From an uncultured Bacteroides sp. (GTDB lineage Bacteria; Bacteroidota; Bacteroidia; Bacteroidales; Bacteroidaceae): DNA of 64,000 nt. A model generated the notes under the pieces. That model was not told the DNA's origin, ran no database searches, and saw only the letters and a program-made list of their open reading frames with translations. Shown here piece after piece: positions 54,132 through 63,144 of the stretch. The DNA lies in assembly GCF_963676325.1 (NCBI RefSeq), contig NZ_OY781099.1, positions 3,286,001 to 3,350,000 of the forward strand, read 5' to 3'. The translations under genes and the position numbers were made by a program. Numbering within the stretch: the stretch's first letter is position 1; each line of letters starts with the position of its first letter.

Positions 54132-56429
54132 TTACTTAACCAAAAAACTCTGCTTTAATAATGAATTATCTTCCGAAGAAGATCCAACCATCACAATAAA
54201 CTCTCCCGGTTCCACCTGCCAGTTCATCTTCTTATCATAAAAGGCAAGTTTGTCAGGAGTAATGGTGAAGTTCACCACTTTACTCTCACCGGCTTTCAAA
54301 GCAACGCGGGCAAAATCCTTGAGTTCCTTTACCGGACGGGTAACACAACTAAACTTATCACGGATGTAAAGCTGAGCAATCTCCACTCCATCGCGATCTC
54401 CGGTATTGGTAATCTTAACGCTTACGTTCACATTGCCGTCTTTTCCTATTTCTGTCTTATCAAGTTTCAAATCATCATACTTATAAGTAGTGTATGAAAG
54501 CCCGTAGCCAAACGGATAAAGCGGCGTACTTGGCTTCACTACATACGGATGGAAATATTGAGAAGGTTTATGATTATAAATCATTTGCAACTGACCAACG
54601 CTGCGAGGGACAGTAACCGGCAGTTTTGCCGAAGGATTCACCTTTCCGTAAAGGATTTCGGCAACAGCCTGACCGCCATACATTCCCGGTTCCCAGGCTT
54701 CAACGATAGCAGGAAGATGTTCGGCTGCCCATTCCACACCCAGTTGGCGGCCATTCACAAGAATCAAGATAGTAGGCTTACCCGAAGCAGCCACTTTCTT
54801 AATCAGTTCATTCTGCAATCCAACTAAATCAATATCCGAGCGGTCGGTATCTTCACCTCCGGTACGGTCCTTCCAGCGGAAACGCATCATGTATTCTCCG
54901 GCAACCACAATATTCAGATCTGCATCTTTTGCTTTATCAGCAGCCTCATCAACCTTTTTCTGATCCATATTTCGGGGATCCCATCCCTGATCTACAAAGT
55001 CAAAGTCTGTCTGCGGAGCTGTCATTTTCAATCCCTGAAGGATAGTTATTACATTCTCATCTTTCTGAACCGCACTCCAGTCGCCCAGAATATTCATATC
55101 ATTGGCATTGATGCCTGTAACCATTACTTTTTTATACTTATCCTGTGAAAGAGGAAGTACACCGGTATTCTTCAATAACACAATACCATTGCGGGCAGCC
55201 TCCAAAGCTGTAGCTCTATGCTCACTGCACAAACGGATTTTCATGCTCTGCTTCTCATCGGCATAAGGTTGTTCGAACAGTCCAAGACGGAACTTCACAT
55301 CCAGAATGCGGCGAACAGATTCGTCAATACGTGATTCGGGAATGCGGCCTTCTTTCACTAGCTCAACCACATATTCGTTCCACTTAACGCCGTGCATGTG
55401 CATATCCATGCCGGCCATAATGCTTTGATAGAAGGCTTCTTTTATATTCTCTGCCGTAGCGTGTAAATCATTTATATGCTCAATATCCATCCAGTCACTA
55501 ACCACAAACCCGGGGAACTTCCACTCCTTGCGAAGAACATCCTCCATCAGCCAGTCATTGCTGTGACAAGGAATTCCATTCAGCTCATTGTGAGCAGTCA
55601 TCAGTGACATGGCACCAGCCTCAACGCCAGCTTTGAAAGGTGGAAAGAATACTTCCCGAAGTGTACGCTCTGACAAATCTGCCGGTGCGCCATTGGTTCC
55701 GTTTAGTGGCTCACTACCTCCAACAAAATGCTTGATACAAGCCAGCACATCTTCCTTACCATTCAGATTTCCCTGATATCCCTTAACAGACTGAACGCCC
55801 ATCAACGAAACCATATAAGGATCTTCTCCGTAAGTTTCGCCTACCCTGCCCCAACGAGCGTCGCGGGCAACTTCCACATTCGGGTTAAACGTCCAGTGCA
55901 TATTCATGGCACGCATCTCCTTTGCTGTCTGGCGGGCAATTTTATAGGCCATATTCAGATCGAAAGAAGAAGCCAGACCAATATTTGTTGGGTAAACAGT
56001 ATTATCGGGTGCATTTGCATTTCCGTGAATAGCATCAATACCAAAGATTATAGGAATCTGCAACCGGCTTTTCATAGCCAATGATTGCAGGTAATTGGCC
56101 TCTTTCAACGTAAGCACATGCAGAAAAGAACCAATTCTTCCGGTTTCGGTCCATTTCACAATATCATCAACAGTAGTACCCGGATAGAATGCATTGGCAG
56201 TATTGGTTCTTAACTGATCAGCAGTAAGCGTAGCCTGAGCAGACTTAATATGTTCAATGCCGACAAATTGATTCATCTGTCCCACCTTTTCCTCAAGAGT
56301 CATTCGTTGGAGTAAGTCCTCCACCCTGTCTTTAACCGGAGCCGAAGCATCCTTATAGACCTCCTTCTTTCCACCAGGGCCAACGCCCACCGAAGCCAAT
56401 ATTGCCATTGTAACTAAAATATTTTTCAT
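54132..56429 (-). CDS. GH3 beta-glucosidase-like enzyme, exported
   Basis: A 765-residue BglX-type enzyme with an N-terminal hydrophobic signal (MKNILVTMAILASVGVGPGG). The domain order is standard: a TIM barrel with KVGQMNQFVGIEH, IFGIDAIHGNANAPDNTVYP and the nucleophile Asp in FVVSDWMDIEHIND (near residue 310), an alpha/beta sandwich with VTGINANDMNILGDWS and VEAWEPGMYGGQAVAEILYG, and a fibronectin-like C-domain (FARVALKAGESKVVNFTI). It probably removes glucose from glucomannan oligosaccharides outside or in the periplasm. It is the first gene of the mannan unit, with a promoter match at 56469-56500. Confidence 0.9.
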   Translation of the reverse strand: MKNILVTMAILASVGVGPGGKKEVYKDASAPVKDRVEDLLQRMTLEEKVGQMNQFVGIEHIKSAQATLTADQLRTNTANAFYPGTTVDDIVKWTETGRIGSFLHVLTLKEANYLQSLAMKSRLQIPIIFGIDAIHGNANAPDNTVYPTNIGLASSFDLNMAYKIARQTAKEMRAMNMHWTFNPNVEVARDARWGRVGETYGEDPYMVSLMGVQSVKGYQGNLNGKEDVLACIKHFVGGSEPLNGTNGAPADLSERTLREVFFPPFKAGVEAGAMSLMTAHNELNGIPCHSNDWLMEDVLRKEWKFPGFVVSDWMDIEHINDLHATAENIKEAFYQSIMAGMDMHMHGVKWNEYVVELVKEGRIPESRIDESVRRILDVKFRLGLFEQPYADEKQSMKIRLCSEHRATALEAARNGIVLLKNTGVLPLSQDKYKKVMVTGINANDMNILGDWSAVQKDENVITILQGLKMTAPQTDFDFVDQGWDPRNMDQKKVDEAADKAKDADLNIVVAGEYMMRFRWKDRTGGEDTDRSDIDLVGLQNELIKKVAASGKPTILILVNGRQLGVEWAAEHLPAIVEAWEPGMYGGQAVAEILYGKVNPSAKLPVTVPRSVGQLQMIYNHKPSQYFHPYVVKPSTPLYPFGYGLSYTTYKYDDLKLDKTEIGKDGNVNVSVKITNTGDRDGVEIAQLYIRDKFSCVTRPVKELKDFARVALKAGESKVVNFTITPDKLAFYDKKMNWQVEPGEFIVMVGSSSEDNSLLKQSFLVK

Positions 56430-56799
56430 GGTTTATAAATTTGAAGCATAGCATGCATTACAACTATACAAAAGTAAGATTGATAGCCGAGGCAAACAAG
56501 TACAATTTTATCCAAAGATAATATTCTGCTAATTTAATAGGATTGGGTATCAAGTAAATAATTTGCTGACACCTAATTCTTTATAAAAACAAGTGCTATT
56601 TGCAACAATAAAAGAATTTAGGTGAATATAATACAATAACCATGGAGCTGTTAGATTCAATTTAAATTGTGAATACATTTATTATATAGTCTATGAATGA
56701 CCAATAAATAAAAAGTTTGCATTAGCTATTAAATAATATTATATTCATAATACCTGATACTTTTGTTTCACTTTATTAATAGCAGAACCGCTTATACAT
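56430..56799. other. Noncoding gap upstream of the GH3 gene
   Basis: AT-rich. It contains the GH3 promoter at 56469-56500; otherwise I see no gene or repeat. Confidence 0.6.
56469..56500 (-). promoter_or_regulatory. Promoter for the GH3-GH26-GH130 unit
   Basis: On the minus strand TACTTTTG (56476-56469) fits the -7 box, and CTTG (56500-56497) stands 20 bases upstream as a near-match to the -33 TTTG. The start point should be near 56462, 33 bases before the ATG. Confidence 0.5.
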
Positions 56800-56843
56800 A
56801 ATAATAGCCTCTTAATCATCAATCTGATAAAGAGGCTATTATT
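56800..56843 (-). terminator. Stem-loop after the RidA-like gene
   Basis: AATAATAGCCTCTT and AAGAGGCTATTATT form a perfect 14-base stem with a 16-base loop, 30 bases after the stop of the gene at 56873-57982. It probably ends the three-gene unit. Confidence 0.65.
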
Positions 56844-56872
56844 ATAAGTCTACAAAAGTAAAGTTTAATATC

Positions 56873-57982
56873 TTAGAGATTAGTAAAATGATCGTTTTTA
56901 TCTTTCCGCACAGCAATACATTCAATTTCGATAAGCCAGGTAGGACGGCAAACAGATGCAAGCACAAACTGTTTAGGCACCTCAGGGAATTGTTTCTCAA
57001 ACATCGACCTGATAACTGAATAATCTGCAGCATCACGCAGATAAATAATGATTTGTGCTAAGTCTTCAAAACCAGCACCTCCTTCTTCCAATAACTTTTC
57101 AACATTTTCGCATGTCCTGTGAGCCTGAGATACTACATCACCTCTGTATAAAACCTCGCCTTTACTATCAATACTAGCTGTGCCGCTGATATAAAGCTGT
57201 CGTCTATCTCCATAAAGCAGACTGGTGCCTCTTTCAAATGTTACACCATATGCAGCAGTTGGACTTAGGTGAGTCAGGGCACGAAGGTATTTCATCTGAC
57301 CGGATTGCAACCCTTTTACAGCATAAGCATCTAATAATACATGAATATGAGGGTCTGCATGACGCCCTTCAATGCCTGTACTTGCAATATAATGAGTATG
57401 TTCTGTAAGTCCTTGTTCAACAAAATTCTCAGACCGGGCTTTTACCATACCGGCATAATTAACATCTACATTTTGCACAAAGAACCAGGTGCGAACACAA
57501 CTACCTTCTAACGTACACTCCTGGTTATATAATTCGGCCTCATAATTTTGTAACAGTGCATTAGTCTGCTCTTCTGAATTGCCCGAAGCAATTCCGGCAC
57601 CAGCCATCCAATAATGTTTATAAGCAGGATTAGTGTCAGTTACCAAATAACACCACAATGCAATCTTACTTCCATCCAGCGGAGCCTGTTGAACAATGGA
57701 AGTTGCACAAAACGGGAACTTTTTCAATTCTTCCTGCAATTGTTCAGCCTGATTAGCAGCATCACTTAAAAAGTAACGCTTCATAACCGGCTTTGCACCA
57801 TTCATTGATTCATCTTTCAATAACTCCGTATAAGCACGATGCAGATTTTGTAGCTGTGCCTGATAATTTAATTCTCCTTCTTTCACATGAAACATGAGGT
57901 GATGCTCCATTGCATGCCCTGGTTCACCAAAAGAAGAAAGTTCTACATTTACATTATCAAATGTATATGACCGATATTTCAT
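56873..57982 (-). CDS. RidA/YjgF-fold protein with additional N-terminal domain
   Basis: A 369-residue protein. The C-terminal ~120 residues resemble the RidA/YjgF fold: LYISGTASIDSKGEVLYRGD, then QAHRTCENVEKLLEEGGAG, FEDLAQIIIYLRD and the ending RPTWLIEIECIAV. The arginine before P-x-x-x-I-E is the usual substrate-binding Arg of active RidA proteins. The first ~240 residues are not RidA and may resemble the chorismatase (FkbO/Hyg5) N-domain; that is a weak guess. No signal peptide is visible. It starts 2 bases after the stop of the CxxCH lipoprotein gene, so the two are cotranscribed. Function unknown. Confidence 0.65.
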   Translation of the reverse strand: MKYRSYTFDNVNVELSSFGEPGHAMEHHLMFHVKEGELNYQAQLQNLHRAYTELLKDESMNGAKPVMKRYFLSDAANQAEQLQEELKKFPFCATSIVQQAPLDGSKIALWCYLVTDTNPAYKHYWMAGAGIASGNSEEQTNALLQNYEAELYNQECTLEGSCVRTWFFVQNVDVNYAGMVKARSENFVEQGLTEHTHYIASTGIEGRHADPHIHVLLDAYAVKGLQSGQMKYLRALTHLSPTAAYGVTFERGTSLLYGDRRQLYISGTASIDSKGEVLYRGDVVSQAHRTCENVEKLLEEGGAGFEDLAQIIIYLRDAADYSVIRSMFEKQFPEVPKQFVLASVCRPTWLIEIECIAVRKDKNDHFTNL

Positions 57983-57984
57983 TT

Positions 57985-59457
57985 CTATTTTTTAATTGTT
58001 ACTTGTGTTCGTTTCTTGGATGTAAACCCGTTTTCCATCTCTCGGAGATCCCATTTTACTGGCGAAGATACAAATTCGGGCACATTATAGGAATAAACAG
58101 ATTCATCATAATAACGGAAAGGATCTTTTTGAGGTAAAAGGAAAGGCTTACCCACCACCCCTTTTTCATCTATTGAAGCTATATACAAACGCGTATACAA
58201 CCCTCCGTCACGTCGACTGCTAAAAACAAACCAATGTGAATTACTACTCCAGCTATGATAACTTTCCGTATCATCACTATTTACTTCATCTAGCCTTCTT
58301 ACACTTTTATCAGCCAGATTAAGCAACCATAGATCGGCTTCTTTATGCCAGATAGAGAAGTTTCCATAATCAGACAAAGTGAACATTATATATTTTCCAT
58401 CATAAGATGGACGAGGAAATGAGACACTTTTATTCATCTTATTTGCAGAAACAAGGGTATCTATATGATCACCGAAAGTTCCTTTCTCCGGATTAAAAGC
58501 AATACTGCATAAACTGTATTTTACATCTTTATATTCTTTTGTCATTTCTTTCTTCTCTGCAGAACAGAAATATAATGTACGACCATCGGCAGAAAAAGCA
58601 GGAAAGGTCTCGAAAGAAGCTGTCTTCAAAAGATTAGTAGTCAATACTTTCTTTGTTTCCGGTTGATATACAATTACATCAGATTCCAGATCAACCACCT
58701 CTATGCGTTGATCTTTTGCTACATGAAAAACCTGACGGGTTTTATTGACTGAATAGGCAACGTATTTGCCGGATGGATGCCAGTAAGGATAGACAAAAGA
58801 TCCTATAGTTTTGTCTGTCTTTGTATTCAGGAACTCAGATTGTCCATTAATATTCATATAAGTTGCCCCGTTATTTCCACGTACATGCAAGCTAGAATGA
58901 TTAGGATTTGTCTTGTTAAAGCTATGGCAATTGACACAAGAACCTGTGACCAAAGTATTCTTATACAATGCAGTCTGATTATAAGATGCCAGTTCACGCT
59001 GATAAATGCCCATTTTACTATATACCTCATATCCGGGAGCAACTAATCGGTAAACCAGACCATAATCAATAGGATATTTACTTATATAAATGGGGAAAGA
59101 TTTATATTGTTTCCACTGTCCGCTTTGCTTTAAACAAACCGTGACTAGAAGACTATCTCCTTTATTGCTTTCCAATAAACTTCTCCATTCTGAAGATGAG
59201 AAAGATACGCAATCGCCATTAACATGTATTTCATTCCCCCTCTTGCCTTTCACTACAACATCTATCCTGTCACAAGCTTCTTCCGGCAATATAAAATTCA
59301 AAGGAGCAATGGTGGCAGGAACCGTTACACCTACATAATCTGGATAGATGGAAGGATATTTATCTATTTTAGAAGGTGAGTTAACCTGATTATTACAAGA
59401 AGCCATAGCTATTCCAATAAGGAACAGACAAATTATTTGTTTCATTCTTTTCATCAT
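57985..59457 (-). CDS. Lipoprotein with CxxCH haem-binding motif and propeller-like repeats
   Basis: A 490-residue protein with the signal MKQIICLFLIGIAMAS followed by Cys at residue 21 (lipobox). A single CVNCH motif at residues 174-178 (GSCVNCHSFNK) is a classical c-type haem attachment site. After it come repeated TolB/PD40-like segments: YPYWHPSGKYVAYSVNKT, FETFPAFSADGRTLYFCS, SFPRPSYDGKYIMFTLS and YHSWSSNSHWFVFSSRRDG, which look like blades of a beta-propeller. The start overlaps the membrane-protein gene stop as ATGA (59454-59457). I do not know a function. A redox or sensing role at the envelope is inference. Confidence 0.75.
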   Translation of the reverse strand: MMKRMKQIICLFLIGIAMASCNNQVNSPSKIDKYPSIYPDYVGVTVPATIAPLNFILPEEACDRIDVVVKGKRGNEIHVNGDCVSFSSSEWRSLLESNKGDSLLVTVCLKQSGQWKQYKSFPIYISKYPIDYGLVYRLVAPGYEVYSKMGIYQRELASYNQTALYKNTLVTGSCVNCHSFNKTNPNHSSLHVRGNNGATYMNINGQSEFLNTKTDKTIGSFVYPYWHPSGKYVAYSVNKTRQVFHVAKDQRIEVVDLESDVIVYQPETKKVLTTNLLKTASFETFPAFSADGRTLYFCSAEKKEMTKEYKDVKYSLCSIAFNPEKGTFGDHIDTLVSANKMNKSVSFPRPSYDGKYIMFTLSDYGNFSIWHKEADLWLLNLADKSVRRLDEVNSDDTESYHSWSSNSHWFVFSSRRDGGLYTRLYIASIDEKGVVGKPFLLPQKDPFRYYDESVYSYNVPEFVSSPVKWDLREMENGFTSKKRTQVTIKK

Positions 59458-61241
59458 TTCTTAGCACCAAAATGTAAATAATACCAATATGTATCTCCAA
59501 ACCGATCTTTTAAGATTGGTTCAGCATTCTTTTCCTGCATATATATCGGAGCATAATCAAGCAAACGTTGTGTCACCTGAGAATCAATAGGCCATGGAGC
59601 CTTATCATTTAATGGATTATGTTTTAAGCTCCAAATGAACAACAATGCTTCCTGATAACTTTTAGGTATATGATTATATCCAACATCTTTCCCTAACGGA
59701 TAGTATTTATTAAATTTCTCAAGATCCTTACTAAGCAAAGTACAAGCCATCAGATATTCATAAGCCATACGATTACTCTTGTTGTGTTGGAAAAGGATTC
59801 TTAACATTACATCAAGTTCACCTTCACTGAAAAGAAAATCATCCTTATAACGTAATTGCCTTAATCTTCCCCATTCTGGATGCGCATTTATTCTTTTTTC
59901 ATCATATAGGTAGGTCAATGTTTCTGTTGCCCAATTGCGATAAAACAATGTATGTTGCAAAGTTCTCAGGTATTTAGCAGCAACTTTGTATTGTCCGTTT
60001 ATTAGATTTGTTTCAGCCAAACGTTTATAACAGCTGGCACTCTTCTGATAATCAGGAATAGACTCCATAGCTTCAAAGACTAAACGCTGGGATGAGTTTA
60101 TCATTCCCAATTGATAATAGACCTCACTTGTTGGAAGTGGAGCTGTAAAGTCTGGTTTAAATGGAGGAATTAGCCCCTGCACTCCATTCTGATAATAGCA
60201 AAACATTCTATCCCCCAGAACCCCGGTTTTAGCTAAAGCCAGATTTAAACAAGCAACTGACATTGGAGCTGTTGGAGCCTTTTTATCTGCCATAGCTATT
60301 ATTTTGTCCCATTCCTGCATCCTTACATAATGAGCGTATCCCATAACTTCTTCTTTATCCCAACTGGCTGCATTTCCTATCAGGTAAATTCCCAATATGA
60401 GTAATAAAAAGACTTGTGATGCTACTGCTATAACATATTTCTTTACTAAAACAATCTTTGAGATGAAACGAGGTAACAGTGATACAACAAACACCAACAA
60501 CCAGACAATTATTTGTCCATAAGGTGATATTTTAGGGAAACGATAAAAACCAATACCCAACCACAAGCGTTCTAATGGATATTGATAAAAATATTTAGAT
60601 ACAAAAGGAGAAAAAACGACCAGTAGTGCTGAACCTATAACCATCATCCACCAACGAACATTTATCTTTTCTCGCCAATAAAATATTTCTAACAAAATCA
60701 TAAATATAGCAAAGAGCCAAAAGCAGCCACTACAGAGGATATAAAGTATAGGGGTCAGGACTATGGTAGATATTAAACGAATTATACGTGAAGGGATAGC
60801 CGTACAAATAATAACCGTTGCTAAAACCATAATCAATAAAACTAATCCTGAAAACATATAATTTTCATCGCATAACAGGGTCCAATAGACTATTGAAGGC
60901 AAAAATGTCAATGGATAAAATGCATTATTGCAACCAAACTTCTTTGTAATCCAGACTATTTCTCTTTGCAACAAGACTAATAAGGCAGCTATAATGAATG
61001 CACCAGCCCAAGCATAATAAAAGAACTGAATTAAAAAGTTACCTATATATATGGCCATTCCACCCGGTTCGGATACTCTTTCAAGAAAATAATCAGAAGT
61101 AAACAAAAACATTTGAAACAGTTCATGGTATTGAACATGGAAAGGATAATAGAAATTAAAGAAAATAAATACACATACTCCAAATAGTAGGGATAACAGG
61201 ATATTATACCTTTTTATGTGAGCGCTTGATATTTCTTTCAT
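59454..61241 (-). CDS. Polytopic membrane protein with TPR-like C-terminal half (DUF6057-like)
   Basis: A 595-residue protein. The first ~310 residues hold about nine hydrophobic helices (for example ILLSLLFGVCVFIFFNFYYP). The rest is soluble and helical with repeat-like pairs (SACYKRLAETNLINGQYKVA, AAKYLRTLQHTLFYRNWA, NRMAYEYLMACTLL), resembling tetratricopeptide repeats. I associate it loosely with the DUF6057 family. It is the first gene of a coupled trio with the CxxCH lipoprotein (4-base overlap) and the RidA-like protein. No promoter was found in the 155-base gap above it. Confidence 0.65.
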   Translation of the reverse strand: MKEISSAHIKRYNILLSLLFGVCVFIFFNFYYPFHVQYHELFQMFLFTSDYFLERVSEPGGMAIYIGNFLIQFFYYAWAGAFIIAALLVLLQREIVWITKKFGCNNAFYPLTFLPSIVYWTLLCDENYMFSGLVLLIMVLATVIICTAIPSRIIRLISTIVLTPILYILCSGCFWLFAIFMILLEIFYWREKINVRWWMMVIGSALLVVFSPFVSKYFYQYPLERLWLGIGFYRFPKISPYGQIIVWLLVFVVSLLPRFISKIVLVKKYVIAVASQVFLLLILGIYLIGNAASWDKEEVMGYAHYVRMQEWDKIIAMADKKAPTAPMSVACLNLALAKTGVLGDRMFCYYQNGVQGLIPPFKPDFTAPLPTSEVYYQLGMINSSQRLVFEAMESIPDYQKSASCYKRLAETNLINGQYKVAAKYLRTLQHTLFYRNWATETLTYLYDEKRINAHPEWGRLRQLRYKDDFLFSEGELDVMLRILFQHNKSNRMAYEYLMACTLLSKDLEKFNKYYPLGKDVGYNHIPKSYQEALLFIWSLKHNPLNDKAPWPIDSQVTQRLLDYAPIYMQEKNAEPILKDRFGDTYWYYLHFGAKK

Positions 61242-61396
61242 CGTCTGTTATATATTAAGGATTCAGCAGATTAATCGTTATAAACGATATTCTATATTAA
61301 TGGAATTAAACGGTAATGACCAGTCGTGTTTTTGTCAAAAAATAAGTTTTATGTGTTATAGCACAAGCCTTAAAATTAATTGTCAATTAATTATTC

Positions 61397-61966
61397 TCAT
61401 TTATTAGTTTCTCCAGTTATCTTTCTTACGAAAGTACCAACCGTATTATCACCTTGTTCCTTGAGAAAACGCTCATTATTGGTGTGTTCTCGCTTGATCA
61501 ACATCTCTTTTTGAGCCACCCAACGAAGAGAATCTTTTCCAGAAACAGTTTCCAGTCCCTTTCTAATAAACTTATAACCAAGCATTATCTTTTCCTTTTC
61601 TTCTTTCCACGATTGGAGCGCATCATTTTGTGGTGTACCATGAACAGAACTGACAGAATCAATAATTGCCTTTGTAGTACCCGGCTCGGTCACCAGTAAT
61701 AATTCCTGCAGTTTTAAACGTAAAAGAGGACGAGTACGAATAATACTCATCTGCTCTTTATTACCTTCAAAAGTAAAAGATGCATTCGTTATTTTTACTG
61801 AATCAACGTTACTTGAACAAGCACCTTCAACCGGCACTAAATAAACCCATTCACCATCGTATTTCGTTGATGGAACTGTTCCTTCTATCGTGAATTTCTT
61901 ATTTTCTGATTTGCAGCAGGTAAGACAAGTTAAAAAGAGGAATGCGTATAGTGTTTTATGTTGCAT
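61397..61966 (-). CDS. Small lipoprotein with DUF4369-like domain
   Basis: A 189-residue protein with the signal HKTLYAFLFLTCLTCC and a lipobox Cys. The body KKFTIEGTVPSTKYDGEWVY, SVKITNASFTFEGN and LLLVTEPGTTKAIID matches the DUF4369 domain, usually the N-terminal part of Bacteroidetes thioredoxin-like lipoproteins. Here no CxxC thioredoxin domain follows; the protein ends in a charged helical tail. A -7 element is at 61991-61998. It could be a stand-alone binding domain or the remnant of a longer gene. Confidence 0.7.
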   Translation of the reverse strand: MQHKTLYAFLFLTCLTCCKSENKKFTIEGTVPSTKYDGEWVYLVPVEGACSSNVDSVKITNASFTFEGNKEQMSIIRTRPLLRLKLQELLLVTEPGTTKAIIDSVSSVHGTPQNDALQSWKEEKEKIMLGYKFIRKGLETVSGKDSLRWVAQKEMLIKREHTNNERFLKEQGDNTVGTFVRKITGETNK

Positions 61967-62200
61967 TTTTATTATAGATTAATGGTATCGCAAAGATAAC
62001 AAATTGTTTGAAAAAAGGCACTTTTATAAGGCCTAAATGCTCCCATTTAAAGAAAATTTCCATTGCTTATTTTATCATTTATTGAGGCATAAAAATCCGG
62101 GGACTATTCTTCACAAAGAAAGCACCTATTAATGAATAACATATAAAATAATGCTATTATATAATTAATAGTCAGACTATCTCACAAAAAAGAATCAAAC
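61967..62200. other. Noncoding gap between the DUF4369 gene and the Sus-like operon
   Basis: AT-rich. It holds the promoter element at 61991-61998 and ends at the terminator 62201-62236. Nothing else is recognised. Confidence 0.6.
61991..61998 (-). promoter_or_regulatory. -7 element for the DUF4369 gene
   Basis: TATCTTTG on the minus strand fits TAnnTTTG, 25 bases before the ATG. No clear -33 TTTG. Confidence 0.4.
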
Positions 62201-62236
62201 AAAAAATTGGGCGAAACCTATAAAAGTTTCGCCCAA
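62201..62236 (-). terminator. Terminator of the Sus-like operon
   Basis: On the minus strand TTGGGCGAAAC, an 8-base loop, GTTTCGCCCAA, then TTTTTT. A perfect 11-base GC-rich stem, 40 bases after the stop of the surface lipoprotein gene. Confidence 0.88.
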
Positions 62237-62275
62237 TATATAAATCATAATCTGTTAAGATTTACCTAATGTAAA

Positions 62276-63115
62276 TTATTTAACTTTAAAGCACCAGTAC
62301 CAACAAGTACTCCAAGCACCGCCAGCTGCACTTTCAGGACAAGCTAAATACAAATGAGTAGCATCCAATTTAGTAATATCATATTCATTAACTATTGCGT
62401 TTGATTGGTTAGGTTGAATACCCATAAGGACATTTACACTTTTAGTATAGAACTTACCTATGCCCCATACATTACCATCAGCACCAGTTGTCTTTTTAGA
62501 CATATCAAAAGAGAATGAACCTGAAGTTCCATCACTTTTTGTTAGCTTCATACCCTTAAGAGAGAATGTCATAGATCCATTCTTACCATCTCCAGGAAAA
62601 CCTTTTTCTACAGCTCCCTTTTCGATAGCGTCCAAGTTATTGCTCCACCAACCAGGAGTAGTGTTACTTAAGTAACCACCATTACCCCAAGGAGTACCCA
62701 TATCACCATCCCAAACCCAGGTTTTTGTGCCATTATCGCCACAGAACAAAGCATATTCTGGTGCTACATCATACAATTTATCTACATGAACAGTTATTTT
62801 TTTTGTAATGATGGTTCCATCCGGATTCATACCACTATACACGATATCATTATCACCAACCATCATCACCTTTACAGTTCCTTTGGTATCAGTTAAGGTA
62901 CCAAAACCATAATCCCAAGAAGAAAGGCAAGGATTACCTTCACTATTCAATTCGATATAATTCGATTTTACACCGTCTTTAACCACTGGTATCGCCGAAA
63001 TTTTCAACTGATCAGCAGTAATAGCTCCGGTCATTGTATCACGGTCTTCAATGGGGTCACAAGCAACTAACATTGCAGCTCCCACCAACATTGAAAATAT
63101 AATTGACTTTTTCAT
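62276..63115 (-). CDS. SusE/F-position surface lipoprotein (putative glycan binding)
   Basis: I choose ATG 63115-63113 (279 residues) because it gives a clean lipoprotein signal, MKKSIIFSMLVGAAMLVA then Cys. The longer start adds only MVIR. After the lipobox, CDPIEDRD begins a PKD/Ig-like region (LKISAIPVVKDGVKSNYIEL). A Trp-rich C-terminal part follows (GTKTWVWDGDMGTPWGNGG, TPGWWSNNLD, GAWSTCWYWCFKV). Aromatic-rich beta proteins right after SusD usually bind glycan at the cell surface. It starts 30 bases after the SusD-like stop and is followed by the operon terminator. The ligand is unknown. Confidence 0.78.
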   Translation of the reverse strand: MKKSIIFSMLVGAAMLVACDPIEDRDTMTGAITADQLKISAIPVVKDGVKSNYIELNSEGNPCLSSWDYGFGTLTDTKGTVKVMMVGDNDIVYSGMNPDGTIITKKITVHVDKLYDVAPEYALFCGDNGTKTWVWDGDMGTPWGNGGYLSNTTPGWWSNNLDAIEKGAVEKGFPGDGKNGSMTFSLKGMKLTKSDGTSGSFSFDMSKKTTGADGNVWGIGKFYTKSVNVLMGIQPNQSNAIVNEYDITKLDATHLYLACPESAAGGAWSTCWYWCFKVK

Positions 63116-63144
63116 TCTTATTACCATTTTAATAATTTATATTA

